A stretch of DNA of 64,000 nt from Asterias rubens (GCF_902459465.1 NW_022985722.1:58040-122039); one strand, 5' to 3'. Shown: positions 35,457-45,364, numbered from the stretch's first letter. A program made the numbers and translations. The notes: generated by a model from the letters alone, not told the origin.

Positions 35457-35864
35457 ATGACGCGGATGTTGAACCCGTGAACTCGCGGACACGTGATCCC
35501 AAGACCGCGTCATAGACTCCTGGGGGCTTGTACCGCCCTCCGTCTCGTTTCAGGGAGGGTTTGATGTAGGCTGCCTCCCTAACTCCCCTTTGGAAGTATA
35601 TTGCGTCTCTGTTTAGAATAGTTAGTTTGGAAATGTCTACAGTGTGGCCAGGTGATTCTATATGGATGTGTTGGGAAACCTTTGAAGAGGACGAACTGGG
35701 GCGGCGGTGCTCAAAATACCTAGTCTTGAGCGATCTCTCGGTTTCTTCGATGTAGGTTTCTGTGCATTGGCCGTGTCTGGTCTGTCCTTGACAAGGGATT
35801 TGGTAGACCACTCCCATATGGTCCTTCTTGGCTGTTTTGTCCTTGGGTTATACGAGTAGTTGTC
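35449..35864 (-). pseudogene. Penelope-like element GIY-YIG endonuclease, inactive
   Basis: The minus-strand frame has MGVVYQIPC, YIEETERSLKTRYFEHRRP, HIHIESPGHTVD and REAAYIKPSLKRDGGRYKPP, the GIY-YIG domain at the C-terminus of Penelope-type elements. The second signature reads YIE rather than YIG, and a stop lies just upstream near 35850, so it is dead. It joins the RT part across the TTAA MITE at 35865-36235. Confidence 0.85.
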
Positions 35865-36235
35865 TTAAAGCCATTATACACTTTCGGTAAAAAGTATTGT
35901 CCACCCAAACTTCGTGTATCACAACTTGTATATAGAACAACAAAGATGTGAAAATTTAGGCTCAATCGGTCATCGGAGTCGGGAGAAAATAACGGGAAAA
36001 CCCACTGTTGTTTCCGCGCGTTTCGCCGTGTCATGACATGTGTTTAAAATAAATCCGTAATTCTCGCTAAAGAGAATTTATATTGTTTTACTGTTTTCTC
36101 AAAAAGTAAAGCCTTTCATGGACTAATATTTCAAGAGAAGTCTTTCACCATTACCTTCTGTAAACCCTGTTAATTATTTGTAAATCTGTGAACTTTTATT
36201 TTTTTTTCTGTACCGAAAGGGTCCAATGGCTTTAA
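35865..36235. mobile_element. TTAA-flanked MITE inserted in the Penelope element
   Basis: Left end TTAAAGCCATTATACACTTT; inverted right end TTAAAGCCATTGGACCCTTT. A TTAA sits at both edges (35865-35868, 36232-36235). The Penelope frame on either side becomes collinear if the element and one TTAA are removed, which fixes the boundaries. Confidence 0.85.
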
Positions 36236-36947
36236 GGTAATTGTGGGTTTGAAGCACGTGTTAATGCTGTATGAAGCAAATATTCTTCTAAGGGCTTCCG
36301 ATGTTCCTTTGATGTATGGGAGGACCACCAGTGGTTTCTTCTTTCGCGGCTGGTCAGGTTGTGGGATGTTATTTGTTTTTGTATTCATCGGGTTGGTGAC
36401 CCTCTTAAAGGCCCACTTAGGATACCACCCTTCTGTAGAGATCAGTGGAGGTGACGCTTTTCGTTGTCCTTCTCGATCTTGTTGGTGATGATGGAGTCAG
36501 CCCGATGACACTTAAAAGTGTTCTGATGACACCCAATTTATGTTCGACTTGGTGATTGGAACTAAAAATGAGATATTGGTCTGTGTGGGTGAGTAGGTTT
36601 GCAGTAGATTTGTATTTCTAAGCTGCCATCCTCATGAATCTTGGTCAGTGTGTCTAGGAATGCAAGGGTTTTGTTGTCCTCTCTTTCGGTGGTGAATTTG
36701 ATGTCAGAATCCAGAAAGACGTACCTATACCACAGGCTGGAAATGGCTCGTTGTTCAAGCTATTCCATGTAGAGGTTGCATATGATGGGTGACACTGGCA
36801 ATCCTATGGCCGCACCATGTATTTGTTTTTAGAATGTGCCATTGTACACAAAATAAGTACAACTCGGGCATGCTTTGAGGCTAGGAGTTGGACAACCTGA
36901 CAAGGTGAAAGTCGTGTTCTTTCACTCAATCCTGTATCTTATTCCAT
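36236..36947 (-). pseudogene. Penelope-like element RT, C-terminal part
   Basis: The minus strand shows the RT motif region around IHGAAIGLPVSPIICNLYM-like coding near 36760-36830, then a damaged catalytic stretch, FLDSDIKFTTEREDN and LVVLPYIKGTSEALRRIF near 36300. Several frame changes are present. It is bounded on one side by the MITE and on the other by the TTAA element at 36948. Confidence 0.72.
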
Positions 36948-39621
36948 TTAAAGGGACAAACCGGCTCACCGTTTACGCAATTTAGGGGTGTAGAATCCTA
37001 AATAATGTTTTTATAGATGGTTGCTGTAAAAAAAAATCATTAAAATGTCACGTTTACGAAAAATGATTTTTAAAAACCAAAGCGGTAAAAGGCCAGCGTA
37101 TACGTGTGTCCAGCCGTTGCAACTGTCAAATCTTCGTGACATTGTCGCACGATGTTGTAAGTAGACTGGTGCTTTGTTTATAGCAACGTTTTACTATGAC
37201 GCAGCATAAGGATCCAGTCTATCCATACAACCAGCCGAACGGATCAGGCAAATCCTTCGACGATGGAGGTAGACCTTCGTGCTTCGACGCACATCCAAAG
37301 ATCGTCACGAAGAACACAAAGAAACTAACCCAGAATATGATGGGATAGGGACAAGTAAATAAAGCATTCCTGGCCCCAATAAACTAGGCATACTACCGCA
37401 TAGCCATGATGCAGTTTGGAATCCGATCGTGGCGTTATGTGCTCCCGACGTGCCAGGACCCAATTTCATAATGCCTTCATAGTGGCACAAAATTTGCCTA
37501 GCACAAAATAGTATTGCAAAGCTGACTGATTACCAGCAAAATTTTAATTAAATTTGAAAACTTTTGGCTGGTGCCCGACTAAATTTTTAAACAGTAAAGA
37601 CAATTTGTAAGCAGTATTTTCTGCTAAACAGATGAAACTGATCAATGGGCCCTGTTCACAGTGAAAGATTTTTTATCTCGGTGGGAGGGGGGAGACTGCA
37701 TCTTGAGGGATTCAAAAGCGTCCTTGTTAGAATGTATTTTGAAACGTAAGCGTAGCTGCAAATCTTGAAACGTAAGCCTAGCTTGACTCTGGATTGAAAG
37801 CGTACCTGTTGATTATAACGTAACTGGAACCTAAACATATCTTGGATTGTATAAGCGTAGCTGAGTAGCTGCGTAGCTTGAAACGTAACCATTTCTTTTG
37901 GAACGTAACCATATTTTTTGGAACGTAAGCATATCCGTGGTACGTAAGCGTAGCTGGGTATTTTGGAACGTAAACGTAGCTGCGTATGAAACGTAAGCCT
38001 AGCTTGACTCGGGATTGAAAGCGTACCTTTTGATTATAGCGTAACTGGAACCTAATTGTATCTTGGATTAAGCGTAGCCGAGAAGCTGTGCAGCTTGGAA
38101 CATAACCATATCTTTTGGAACGTAAGCATATCCGTGGTACGTAAGCGTAGCTGGGTATTTTGGAACGTAAACGTAGCTGCGTATGAAACGTAAGCCTAGC
38201 TTGACTCGGGATTGAAAGCGTACCTTTTGATTATAGCGTAACTGGAACCTAATTGTATCTTGGATTAAGCGTAGCTTGGAACGTAACCATATCTTTTGGA
38301 ACGTAACCATTTTTTTTGGAACGTAAGCATATCTTGGAACGTAAGCGTAGCTGATTATTTTGGAACGTAAACGTAGCTGCGTATGGAACGTAAGTGTTTA
38401 ACTTGACTTAGGATTGAAAGCGTACCTTTTGTTATTATAGCGTAACTTGAAGGAATGTAAGCAAAACTTGGAATGTAAGCGTAGCTGAGTAGCTGTGTAG
38501 CTTAGAACGTAACCTTATCTTTGGAACGTAAGCATATCTTGGAACGTAAGCGTAGCTTGACTCGGGCTTGAAAACGTACCTGTTGATATTATAGCGTAAC
38601 TCATTTGAGGAACGTAAGCGTAGCTGAGCATCTGCGTAGCTTGGAACAGAACCAAATAATACCTCAACAATCTCAAAAATAACACTTCATTCACAGAATT
38701 AAAAAATTATATTTTTTTGACAAAAAAATGCTTTGATGAAATTTTTTTTATCAATATTTTTGTTTCAACCTTTTACAAAATTCTTATTCACCTGTCCTGT
38801 TTTACGATCGGGGCTCCGTTTTTTGTTATCCTTTTTTTCTTCTTTGTAAAACATTTTTTAAGCTACTCACACAAACACTGTCAATATAACAAAATGCGGT
38901 ATTCCTACGTTTTGACATAGTCAATCTTTTTTAATTACCTGAAAACTCATAACAAAAAGAAACTTGGAGCCATTAAACAAAACAGCGCATTATGCGATCA
39001 TAAGAAATAACGGAATCGACACGAGGTGTACCGACTGACAAATCCACGATGACAAACATGTACTTTGATGTCTGGCTCCCAACCCCTCCCAAGCTAACGG
39101 CGAGACCCGCACGCTTGGAGTTCATAGCGCCTGGGATTACACCTCCAGCCCCCCACGAGACACGGCATGCGCGGTATGGTATAATGCCCCGAGGCTTACG
39201 TTCTGATTGCTCCACGCCGTGGGGCCATATAACAAGCTTCCGTTACACGGACTCTTTGAATGCGAATCTCACGTTAGATTTTTCACCATTATTTACATTT
39301 TGTAGCGATAATTTGAATACATGATCTTTTTCGTCAATTATTCTTTAATAGTTTTGTAAAAAAAAGATTTAAATTTGGTTAAGTAAGTTACTTTTAGACG
39401 GCTGGAAGTAAAACTAGCCCGGAAGGTCACGTGATTGTTTGTACCACTTTTTGGTTAGAACAATCACGCGACCTGCGTTTTTGTCTTAAAATGCTCAAAA
39501 ACGGCTAAGTTTGATGATTTTTTTAAGGACTGTTCTTCTTCATTCCTGGAAGACCGTTGAAGTCATATCTTAGTCTATTTTGTAGCCCAAATAGCCCAAT
39601 TCGGCCGGTGTGTCCCTTTAA
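36948..39621. mobile_element. 2.67-kb TTAA element carrying a minisatellite
   Basis: Left end TTAAAGGGACAAACCGGCTC; inverted right end TTAAAGGGACACACCGGCCG. A TTAA lies at both edges (36948-36951, 39618-39621). It splits the Penelope RT, whose two halves lie directly outside. It carries no transposase. The right subterminal part near 39430-39470 has an inverted GGTCACGTGATTGTT pair. The minisatellite occupies 37730-38650. Confidence 0.8.
37730..38650. repeat. Minisatellite of ~200-bp units built from GGAACGTAAGCGTAGCT
   Basis: Higher-order units start at about 37767, 37988, 38185, 38385 and 38541 (spacing 221, 197, 200, 156). Each is made of degenerate 15-17-bp steps such as GGAACGTAAGCGTAGCT and GATTGAAAGCGTACC. 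Open frames through it are repeat translations, not genes. Confidence 0.85.
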
Positions 39622-39940
39622 GTTTGAACGATAGGGGCTTTGTCCACCGGAACGGAAGTGAATAGGGCTGTGACGTTATATGACCTTAGCTCTTCATCTT
39701 CATCCACTTTGTTGTTCTTGATGATGTCCGCAAAGTGTTTTGAGTTGGCTATGTGATGTTCGGTGTCTCGTACTAGTGGTGACAATATCCCTGCAATATC
39801 CCTGCTATGAGCTTGTATGTGATGGTTCCTATGCTGCTAACTATAGGCCTGAGTGGGATGATGTTTTGTTTGTGTACCTTCGGCAAACTATAGAATTTTG
39901 GCGGTGTCTCTGTGGTGGGGTAAAGCTGTCGATATTCAAT
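39622..39940 (-). pseudogene. Penelope-like element RT, N-terminal part
   Basis: The minus strand shows [34 protein letters not shown] and ALFTSVPVDKAP, the early RT motifs of the same Penelope element. A short tandem duplication (ATATTGCAGGG twice) near 39790-39810 breaks the frame. Confidence 0.75.
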
Positions 39941-40066
39941 CCCAGGAGTCTATGACGCGGTCTTGGGATCACGTGTCCGCGAGGTCACGGGTTCAATATC
40001 CGCGTCATCCTGCTGATGAAGACCAGAAATTATTACCAGTGTTGTGATCAAGAGTTAAATCAAATT
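39941..40066 (+). repeat. Inverted copy of the Penelope tail with a broken ribozyme
   Basis: This plus-strand segment matches the minus-strand tail at about 35380-35525 (shared CCCAGGAGTCTATGACGCGG). It therefore sits head-to-head upstream of the RT. The hammerhead-like core keeps CCTGCTGATGAAGACC (about 40009-40024) but has lost most of helix II. Inverted terminal arrangements are a known habit of Penelope elements. Confidence 0.7.
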
Positions 40067-40175
40067 GTGTGTTATTACATCGTCGTTTGCATGATGTTAA
40101 ATTTAACTTCTCTGCAGTGTTTTATAGTTTTCTTCTTTTACTAAGATAGGGAAATTTGATTTTCTTGACATATAG

Positions 40176-40261
40176 GTCTACCCTTCAGTATCGTCAGCAT
40201 CAAATAAAGAAAAACCGATGTTGTAAAGGTTGGATTCAAATCGGGAACAACTGCTCACTCC
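40176..40261 (+). CDS. Receptor gene 1 exon 3: EMI domain end
   Basis: 86 nt, acceptor TTTTCTTGACATATAG, donor GTAAGT. Read in the phase left by exon 2 it gives QYRQHQIKKNRCCKGWIQIG followed by NNCSL. The paired Cys-Cys, the Gly-Trp and the final Cys are the C-terminal signature of EMI domains. It ends with one base that, with the first two of exon 4, makes a Pro before the first EGF Cys. Phase agreement on both sides supports the model. Confidence 0.75.
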
Positions 40262-41092
40262 GTAAGTAATTTTACCCACATGCTCCAATAAAATTTGCGC
40301 CTAATTCAGTCTACCCGCAACCCATGCGTTATAATGAGCTTTTGCCCGGTTTTATCTGTAGGGTTTGGTGTGGTTTTTCATGCGTAACCTCGGCTTGAAT
40401 ATATAATTAGTCCGAAGGGCTTCTAAAATTCAGTCTTTTTCGGCCTTATCTGAAAAGTATTTACAGAAATAATGTAGCAGTACATTGAAATAATTTTTGT
40501 ATGAAATACATCGGTGCAACTCAAATTTTAAAAAGAGAAATTTGTACGTAAAAAATTGCTTCAAAAAGAAAGAAAACAAGTCACAAAAACACGACAGATT
40601 GTATATATTTGAGGCCAATTCTTGTAGCTTCAAACAATTCATTACAATTAGACAGTCTGGTGGGTTGCCCGGGGCATGGAGGATAGTTTATTTCGTGGTC
40701 GGAATCAGTTTTGATAACAATTGTATGAGATTTTGCGGATTGGATTACTACCGGAGATCAGTACTATTCTTGCAATATATTACGATTTCGCAGATTGGAT
40801 TTCTTCCGGAGCTCGATTTTCTAAGGGGTTCTTTCAGATGTAAAATCCAGTTTGCTTTTATTGGTTGCATTTGTGTAAAACTGACCATAACATGGATTTA
40901 AGATCATTATGTGTATTCAATTAGAATAAATGGCTGCTTAAGCCACTCAGTACGAACGAAGTGCCTATATAATACTTCATTTTCGTCTAATTTATTATGA
41001 CAACAAACAACAAGTATTGCGGCACTTCGTTTGTACTATATATTATATTTTTTCTTTGTTTCTTGTAGTTTTTTTTTTGATTTGTTTTTCAG

Positions 41093-41551
41093 CGTGCACA
41101 GATAACACGTTTGGATTAAATTGCTCAGAAACTTGCAATTGCACATCTCCCAATACCTACTGTAGCCCAGTCAGCGGTTGTAAATGTGAGGCTGGCTGGA
41201 AAGAACCAAACTGCAGTTCACCATGTGATCATGGCTCTTTTGGATATGCCTGCCAGAAGAATTGCACCTGTCTAAACGATGCGCCTTGTGATCCTGTAAG
41301 TGGGTCGTGTAACTGCACTCCTGGTTGGATAGGGTCATACTGCAACGTCAAATGTCCAGCTGGTCGCTATGGTAATGACTGTCGTGAGAATTGTAGTTGT
41401 CTAGAAGGAGCTGTATGTGATCCAGTTAATGGAAGTTGTTCTTGTCAGCCCGATAGGATCGATCCTAACTGCACTCTCCTTGAAGAGTCTACAACTCATC
41501 AAAAGAAAGTCTTGCAAGAAAGTTACCCTCCAGGAAGTGGCAGTACTGTTG
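41093..41551 (+). CDS. Receptor gene 1 exon 4: three EGF-like repeats
   Basis: 459 nt, acceptor TTTGTTTTTCAG, donor GTGAGT, phase 1 out. It encodes three MEGF/laminin-type EGF repeats with eight Cys each and motifs NTFGLNCSETCNC, FGYACQKNCTCLN and GRYGNDCRENCSCLEG. Several Asn-x-Ser/Thr sites suggest glycosylation. The third repeat has PDR where GWxG is usual. A Ser/Thr-rich stalk follows. Seven bases differ from gene 2 between 41142 and 41192, in an otherwise almost identical duplication. Confidence 0.9.
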
Positions 41552-41713
41552 GTGAGTGAAAACTCTGGAAATAGGAACAAATCATTGGGGAAAATATTGT
41601 ATTTTTTCTCATTTTAATAAATTCACACACGTACGTGTTTTAGAACATAACACATTTTGACACATGATTTAGAGTTGGCATTAATTGTTCACTGTTTTGT
41701 AATTTCTTTCAAG

Positions 41714-41825
41714 GTTCCCCAAAACTTGCATTGGTTGCCGTTTCCGGCGTTAGTTTTGCTGTTGGAATAGCAATTGGGTTAATCATTTGTGTATCATACA
41801 AACGATACAGGAGTTCCATGTCCAT
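41714..41825 (+). CDS. Receptor gene 1 exon 5: transmembrane segment
   Basis: 112 nt, acceptor TTTCTTTCAAG, donor GTAAGT. It encodes SPKLALVAVSGVSFAVGIAI plus GLIICV, one membrane helix, followed by the basic stop-transfer YKRYRSS. Phases fit exons 4 and 6. It makes the product a type I surface protein. Confidence 0.85.
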
Positions 41826-41959
41826 GTAAGTAAACAAAATCAAGATTTAAAATATAAATTACGAATTTGAAATTCATTCAACGTTTCAACCATGCACATT
41901 GTTTGGATGTTGTTGCTGTTCGATCATGGAAATTATGTGACTATAAGTAAGGGAATGAA

Positions 41960-42225
41960 AGGGTAGCGACTCGTTATTTCACGGCCGTTTAGAACCGGCA
42001 GGGTCTTGCCGTGTAATAAAGACCTGAGCCGATGGCGAGGGCCTTTATCACACGGCAACGACCCTGCAAGGCCCGTAACAAGAAACGTCTTGCACCAAGA
42101 CTAGCGCGGAGTATCCGCTCACAACCGGTTATAAACACTGGTCATTATCAAAGGTTTAAACACCCCCACGTGACGCGCACTCCACCAACAGGAATAGCGA
42201 AACTGTCTGAGGTATTTATGATTTA
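41960..42225 (-). repeat. Foldback repeat in receptor intron 5
   Basis: It carries an inverted pair around the CAGGGTC/TTGCCGTG tract (about 41997-42070). The remainder matches 25605-25870 in inverse orientation. The related hairpin alone recurs at 48671-48790. Confidence 0.65.
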
Positions 42226-42317
42226 ACTAGTAAGGAAGGAAACAGGGTATATCTTTATAATGAATGTCGATGAATGTTTTCTCTTTCGTTGATTTAAATG
42301 CTTATAATATTTTCCAG

Positions 42318-42382
42318 GCGAGCCAGTATAGAAGGCGTCACTGATGCTCAACAAGAAACCGATGGTCGAGGTCGGAACAGAG
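42318..42382 (+). CDS. Receptor gene 1 exon 6: cytoplasmic tail
   Basis: 65 nt, acceptor TAATATTTTCCAG, donor GTAGGA. Read in the phase of exon 5 it gives RASIEGVTDAQQETDGRGRN, hydrophilic juxtamembrane tail. It is open in this frame and correctly phased to exon 7. Confidence 0.7.
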
Positions 42383-43126
42383 GTAGGAAACCTACAACTG
42401 TAGGCCAACTAATTATGATAACTCATCAAATAAACAAAGTCTCACTCATTCATCTGCCCGAGTTAAATTTGGTTATAAAATAATAATATAGGTTTTCCCG
42501 GTCAATTTCCCCCAAAATACGTTCATTTTGATTTTCAATAATTCGATTTCACTCGATTTTTACGCACCAGAGCAAAGTAGGGTTTCTTTTTCCTTTTGAA
42601 AGCATTCAATTTAATTTTGTGGACAATCGGGACTTTGTGTTTATTATTAGTTTACGTTAAGGATAATTTTATTTCGTTTGGTGCATTCAAACCTCCAGTG
42701 TTTGCATTATTGGATGACATTCTTTTCGAGTCTTTGCACTTTTATAGCATTCAAATTTAAGGGCTGTGGAGCGCACAAACATGTGACAGTGTTTTTCCTC
42801 TCTTATTTGTTTAGTCACTCATGTTCATGAAGTGATTAATTCAAATTTAAATGATCGGTAATTTCATCTAAGGTCCTTTATCATTTATATTCTGGCTGCA
42901 AACTTTGAAAGTAACAAAGTGAATAAGCTGGATCACAAAACATAAAAACATAAAAGGATTAATGATTTGTTTTGTTCGTTTAATCATTACATTTGTTTAA
43001 AACTTTCAACAGCAAAAAGATGCAAGAGTCTGACGTTCAAATCTTTCTCAAAGGCTACTGTAATGTCAGTTTAAAGGATTTGGGTACTTTTTCAATATGT
43101 CCATAGATTTACATTAAACTTTTAGG

Positions 43127-43364
43127 GTTTGAAGATAATGAAAGTGGAAAACTCCCCTTCAAATATTACTTACTGAGGTGCTGTAGTTTTTGAGAAATTA
43201 GTAAAACAATGTCATGAAAATACGTTTGTAAATGATTAAAATAATTTTCGTCTCATGAGACGAAAATTATTTTCTTGACATTGTATTACTCATTTCCCAA
43301 AAACTACAGCACCTCAGCTAGTAATATTTCCGGGGAAGCTTTCTACTATCATTATCTTCAAACT
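43127..43364. mobile_element. Palindromic MITE, ~240 bp
   Basis: Arms share GTTTGAAGATAATGA and GAGGTGCTGTAGTTTTT in opposite orientation. The centre is a perfect 36-bp palindrome (43238-43273) around CGTCTCATGAGACG. It is non-coding. The copy in gene 2 lies at 59691-59928. Confidence 0.75.
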
Positions 43365-43384
43365 GTGTACAGGTTTTACACTCG

Positions 43385-43700
43385 CGTGCTCACTCTTTGA
43401 CAGTATCTCCCCCTAAAATTAGATCCGCACTTGAAGATGCTGTCAACCCAAAAGGTTCTACTGCTGCTCACATTTTACAGATGTTCTGTTCCATTCTGTA
43501 TGCCTCTTATTGGCCTAAGATGACACCACAGATCATCTAGAATGCAAAATTTTCCCGGGCCCTTTAAAGGTTTCGCATTCGTGAGCTCACTCTTCGACAG
43601 ATTTTCACCCTAAAACTTGGTTCATAGATCCGCACTTGAAGATGCTGTCAACCCAAAAAGTTCTGCTGCTCACATTACAGATGTTCTGTTCCATTCTGAC
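43385..43700. repeat. Two direct repeats ~190 bp apart
   Basis: 43385-43500 and 43575-43700 share GATCCGCACTTGAAGATGCT, TGTCAACCCAAAA and CAGATGTTCTGTTCCATTCT. They are non-coding and repeated in gene 2 at +16,564. Confidence 0.65.
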
Positions 43701-44600
43701 AGATTTGCCCATAAAACTTGTGTCTTAGGTCTGGTGATGATAGGGATGAAACGCCGTCTGAGCATTAGAATGCAGAAACAATATGGATATAACGAAGCTA
43801 TAATTGAGTTGCTTTTTAGGTACAATAACCATGATAGCAAGAATAGGTGCATCATAGCTTGAAAAAAGCATTAACTTCCAACATGTGAGACGGGGGAACA
43901 TCACCCCTCAGATTCACTAGATTGCACCAGAGAGCGTCTACGGGCAAAACAAATTCCCGGGGCCCTACAGCGGGCCCCGGACCCCACGCCGTAAATGTTA
44001 TAACCCTCACCACCTTTCAAGACGGATTGACACCCCTGCAAGAGTATCCGCTATCTCTAGATAATCGGTATCGTTGCTCTCAAAAGCCTCGATCAATCTT
44101 ACCCTGTCTACATGTCTTACTCAGTTGTAATGCCCACGGACCGCCATCTTATTGGTCTGAAAACCTGTCAGAAATATATCTGAGAAAACAAGTTGATGTT
44201 CATCCACAGATTGAAAACGGCAGTTGTAGTTAATTCTAAGATACCCAGGCTTTTATGTAAGAAAATGCTTGAAAAAAAAAATTGCCTGATGAAAAATTTG
44301 ATGAAAATGAATGCGCGACTAACCCTTGCAACTGCTTCAGACGAAAATGAATGAACATTACATTTCAACATTTTAACTTTAATGCACCTCTTCGAGTAAA
44401 GCTAAGAGATGGTATAATGCTTGCATAATGAAATTGAACGATTCTTTTTAATTTTTGTATTACAATCTGCGTGATATTTCAACTTCGATCTAAATTGAAT
44501 GAACCTGGCGTTAAATTGATTGAAACTTTTCTTACATTGGCCGGGAAAACCTACAAGAATTTAATACAAAAATAAAAATCATTTGTTTTCTCTGTCAAAG

Positions 44601-44876
44601 GTGCTACTCAGTCTGGACTCCAAATTGCAGAATCTGGAGCTTTGCTAGTTTCAACTGAAAGTTCAAAACAGCCTGAAAGCGCAACTAGCACCGAAAACAC
44701 GGACGTTGCGCACATGTATGAAACAACTATCACGCAGTCTGATGACAGAACGAGGAACCTACTAAAGGGGGCGCCCTCAAGTGTCTCCCATAATCTCAAA
44801 GATCACTCAAAGGTTCCGCCTCCCACAGCTAACACCTCATATGCCGAGGATGAAGATGCATACTGTGACATGGGAG
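44601..44876 (+). CDS. Receptor gene 1 exon 7: tail with YxxM and NxxY motifs
   Basis: 276 nt, acceptor TTTTCTCTGTCAAAG, donor GTAAGA, phase 1 out. It is Ser/Thr-rich (STESSKQPESATSTENTD). Near its end it carries NTSYAEDEDAYCDM, with an NxxY (possible PTB-binding) site and YCDM, a YxxM motif known as a PI3-kinase SH2 docking site. Another Tyr lies in HMYETT. This fits a signalling receptor. If the donor is skipped, a stop follows five codons on (44891-44893) with an overlapping AATAAA, giving an alternative end. Confidence 0.8.
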
Positions 44877-45140
44877 GTAAGACCATAGTGTAATAAATGA
44901 CTATTTTGTTTCCAATGCACTCCTTTAACTTAATTACGTGAGATGTTTAGGTAAGGTAATTGGTATTAACTACGTGGAAGAACAAAATAATTACATATAT
45001 AGGGCAATATTGGATGGGGTGGTTTTATTAGTCAACATTGTCCCAAATTACCTAACGACATAATATCATCATTAAGGATTCTTAGGATGTTTTCAATAAT
45101 TAGAGTCTCATTTACTGCAGTATTGATTTCGAATGTTCAG

Positions 45141-45238
45141 GTCTAAACAAACCATCCAACGATGACGTAACGAGTCAACTGTTATGTGGTTTAAATGACC
45201 TTGCGTTTTTAGGTTTTTGGCTGGGATTGATTCGATGA
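45141..45238 (+). CDS. Receptor gene 1 tentative exon 8
   Basis: After acceptor TTTCGAATGTTCAG, in the phase left by exon 7, the frame reads LNKPSNDDVTSQLLCGLNDL and ends at TGA 45236-45238. AATAAA follows at 45365-45370. The hydrophobic final residues are unusual for a cytoplasmic tail, so the earlier stop after exon 7 remains a fair alternative. Confidence 0.35.
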
Positions 45239-45364
45239 AAAGAAAAATTTACCCAATTTTAGCGTGAGATAATGATTTCGGAATTTCGTTCCATTATTAT
45301 GCGACTGCATCTAAAAAAATAATGTGCAATTTTAATCTTTCTGAGCCTCCTAGCACTGCTCTTT

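Larger units (their letters stand above)
34859..35504. repeat. Tandem 323-bp duplication: receptor exon 2 plus Penelope tail
   Basis: Unit 1 (34859-35181) and unit 2 (35182-35504) each hold one EMI exon, its donor, and the last ~100 bp of a minus-strand Penelope-like element including a hammerhead-like motif. The units differ at about five positions. The same duplication is present in gene 2 at 51423-52068, so it predates the gene duplication. Confidence 0.85.
42488..44554. mobile_element. Intron-6 repeat with ATAGGTTTTCCCGG ends
   Basis: The left terminus ATAGGTTTTCCCGGTCAATT and the right terminus, inverted, GTAGGTTTTCCCGGCCAATG are diverged versions of the intron-1 element ends. The interior is rich in AATTGAATG-like words and hosts other repeats (43127-43364, 43385-43700). 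Whether it is one element or two solo ends is uncertain. Confidence 0.45.
31928..45238 (+). other. Receptor gene 1: EMI + three EGF-like repeats + TM + tail
   Basis: I assemble nine exons (including two versions of exon 2 and a tentative exon 8) by acceptor/donor signals and phase. The predicted protein is about 427 residues with one exon 2. It has a signal peptide (~1-24), an EMI domain from a Cys-Thr-Tyr at ~31 to NNCSL at ~91, three MEGF/Draper-type EGF repeats (~92-235), one membrane helix (~249-273) and a cytoplasmic tail. This architecture matches CED-1/Draper/MEGF10/Nimrod-type phagocytic receptors in compact form. Function (engulfment, pathogen or self recognition at the cell surface) is inferred. 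A near-identical second gene starts at 49620. The introns are stuffed with transposons. Confidence 0.78.

Noticed and set aside
37656..38310. Open frames of 78-80 residues within the GTAAGCGTAGCT repeat
   Set aside because: Translations of a minisatellite with repeated peptide units, not a conserved protein.
40497..40901. 134-residue open frame in receptor intron 3
   Set aside because: Present identically in both copies only because the region is duplicated. Composition is poor, there is no homology I recognise, and it is not phased to the flanking exons.
43922..44233. 103-residue open frame in receptor intron 6
   Set aside because: Lies in repeat-rich intron sequence, out of phase with exons 6 and 7, with no recognisable motif.
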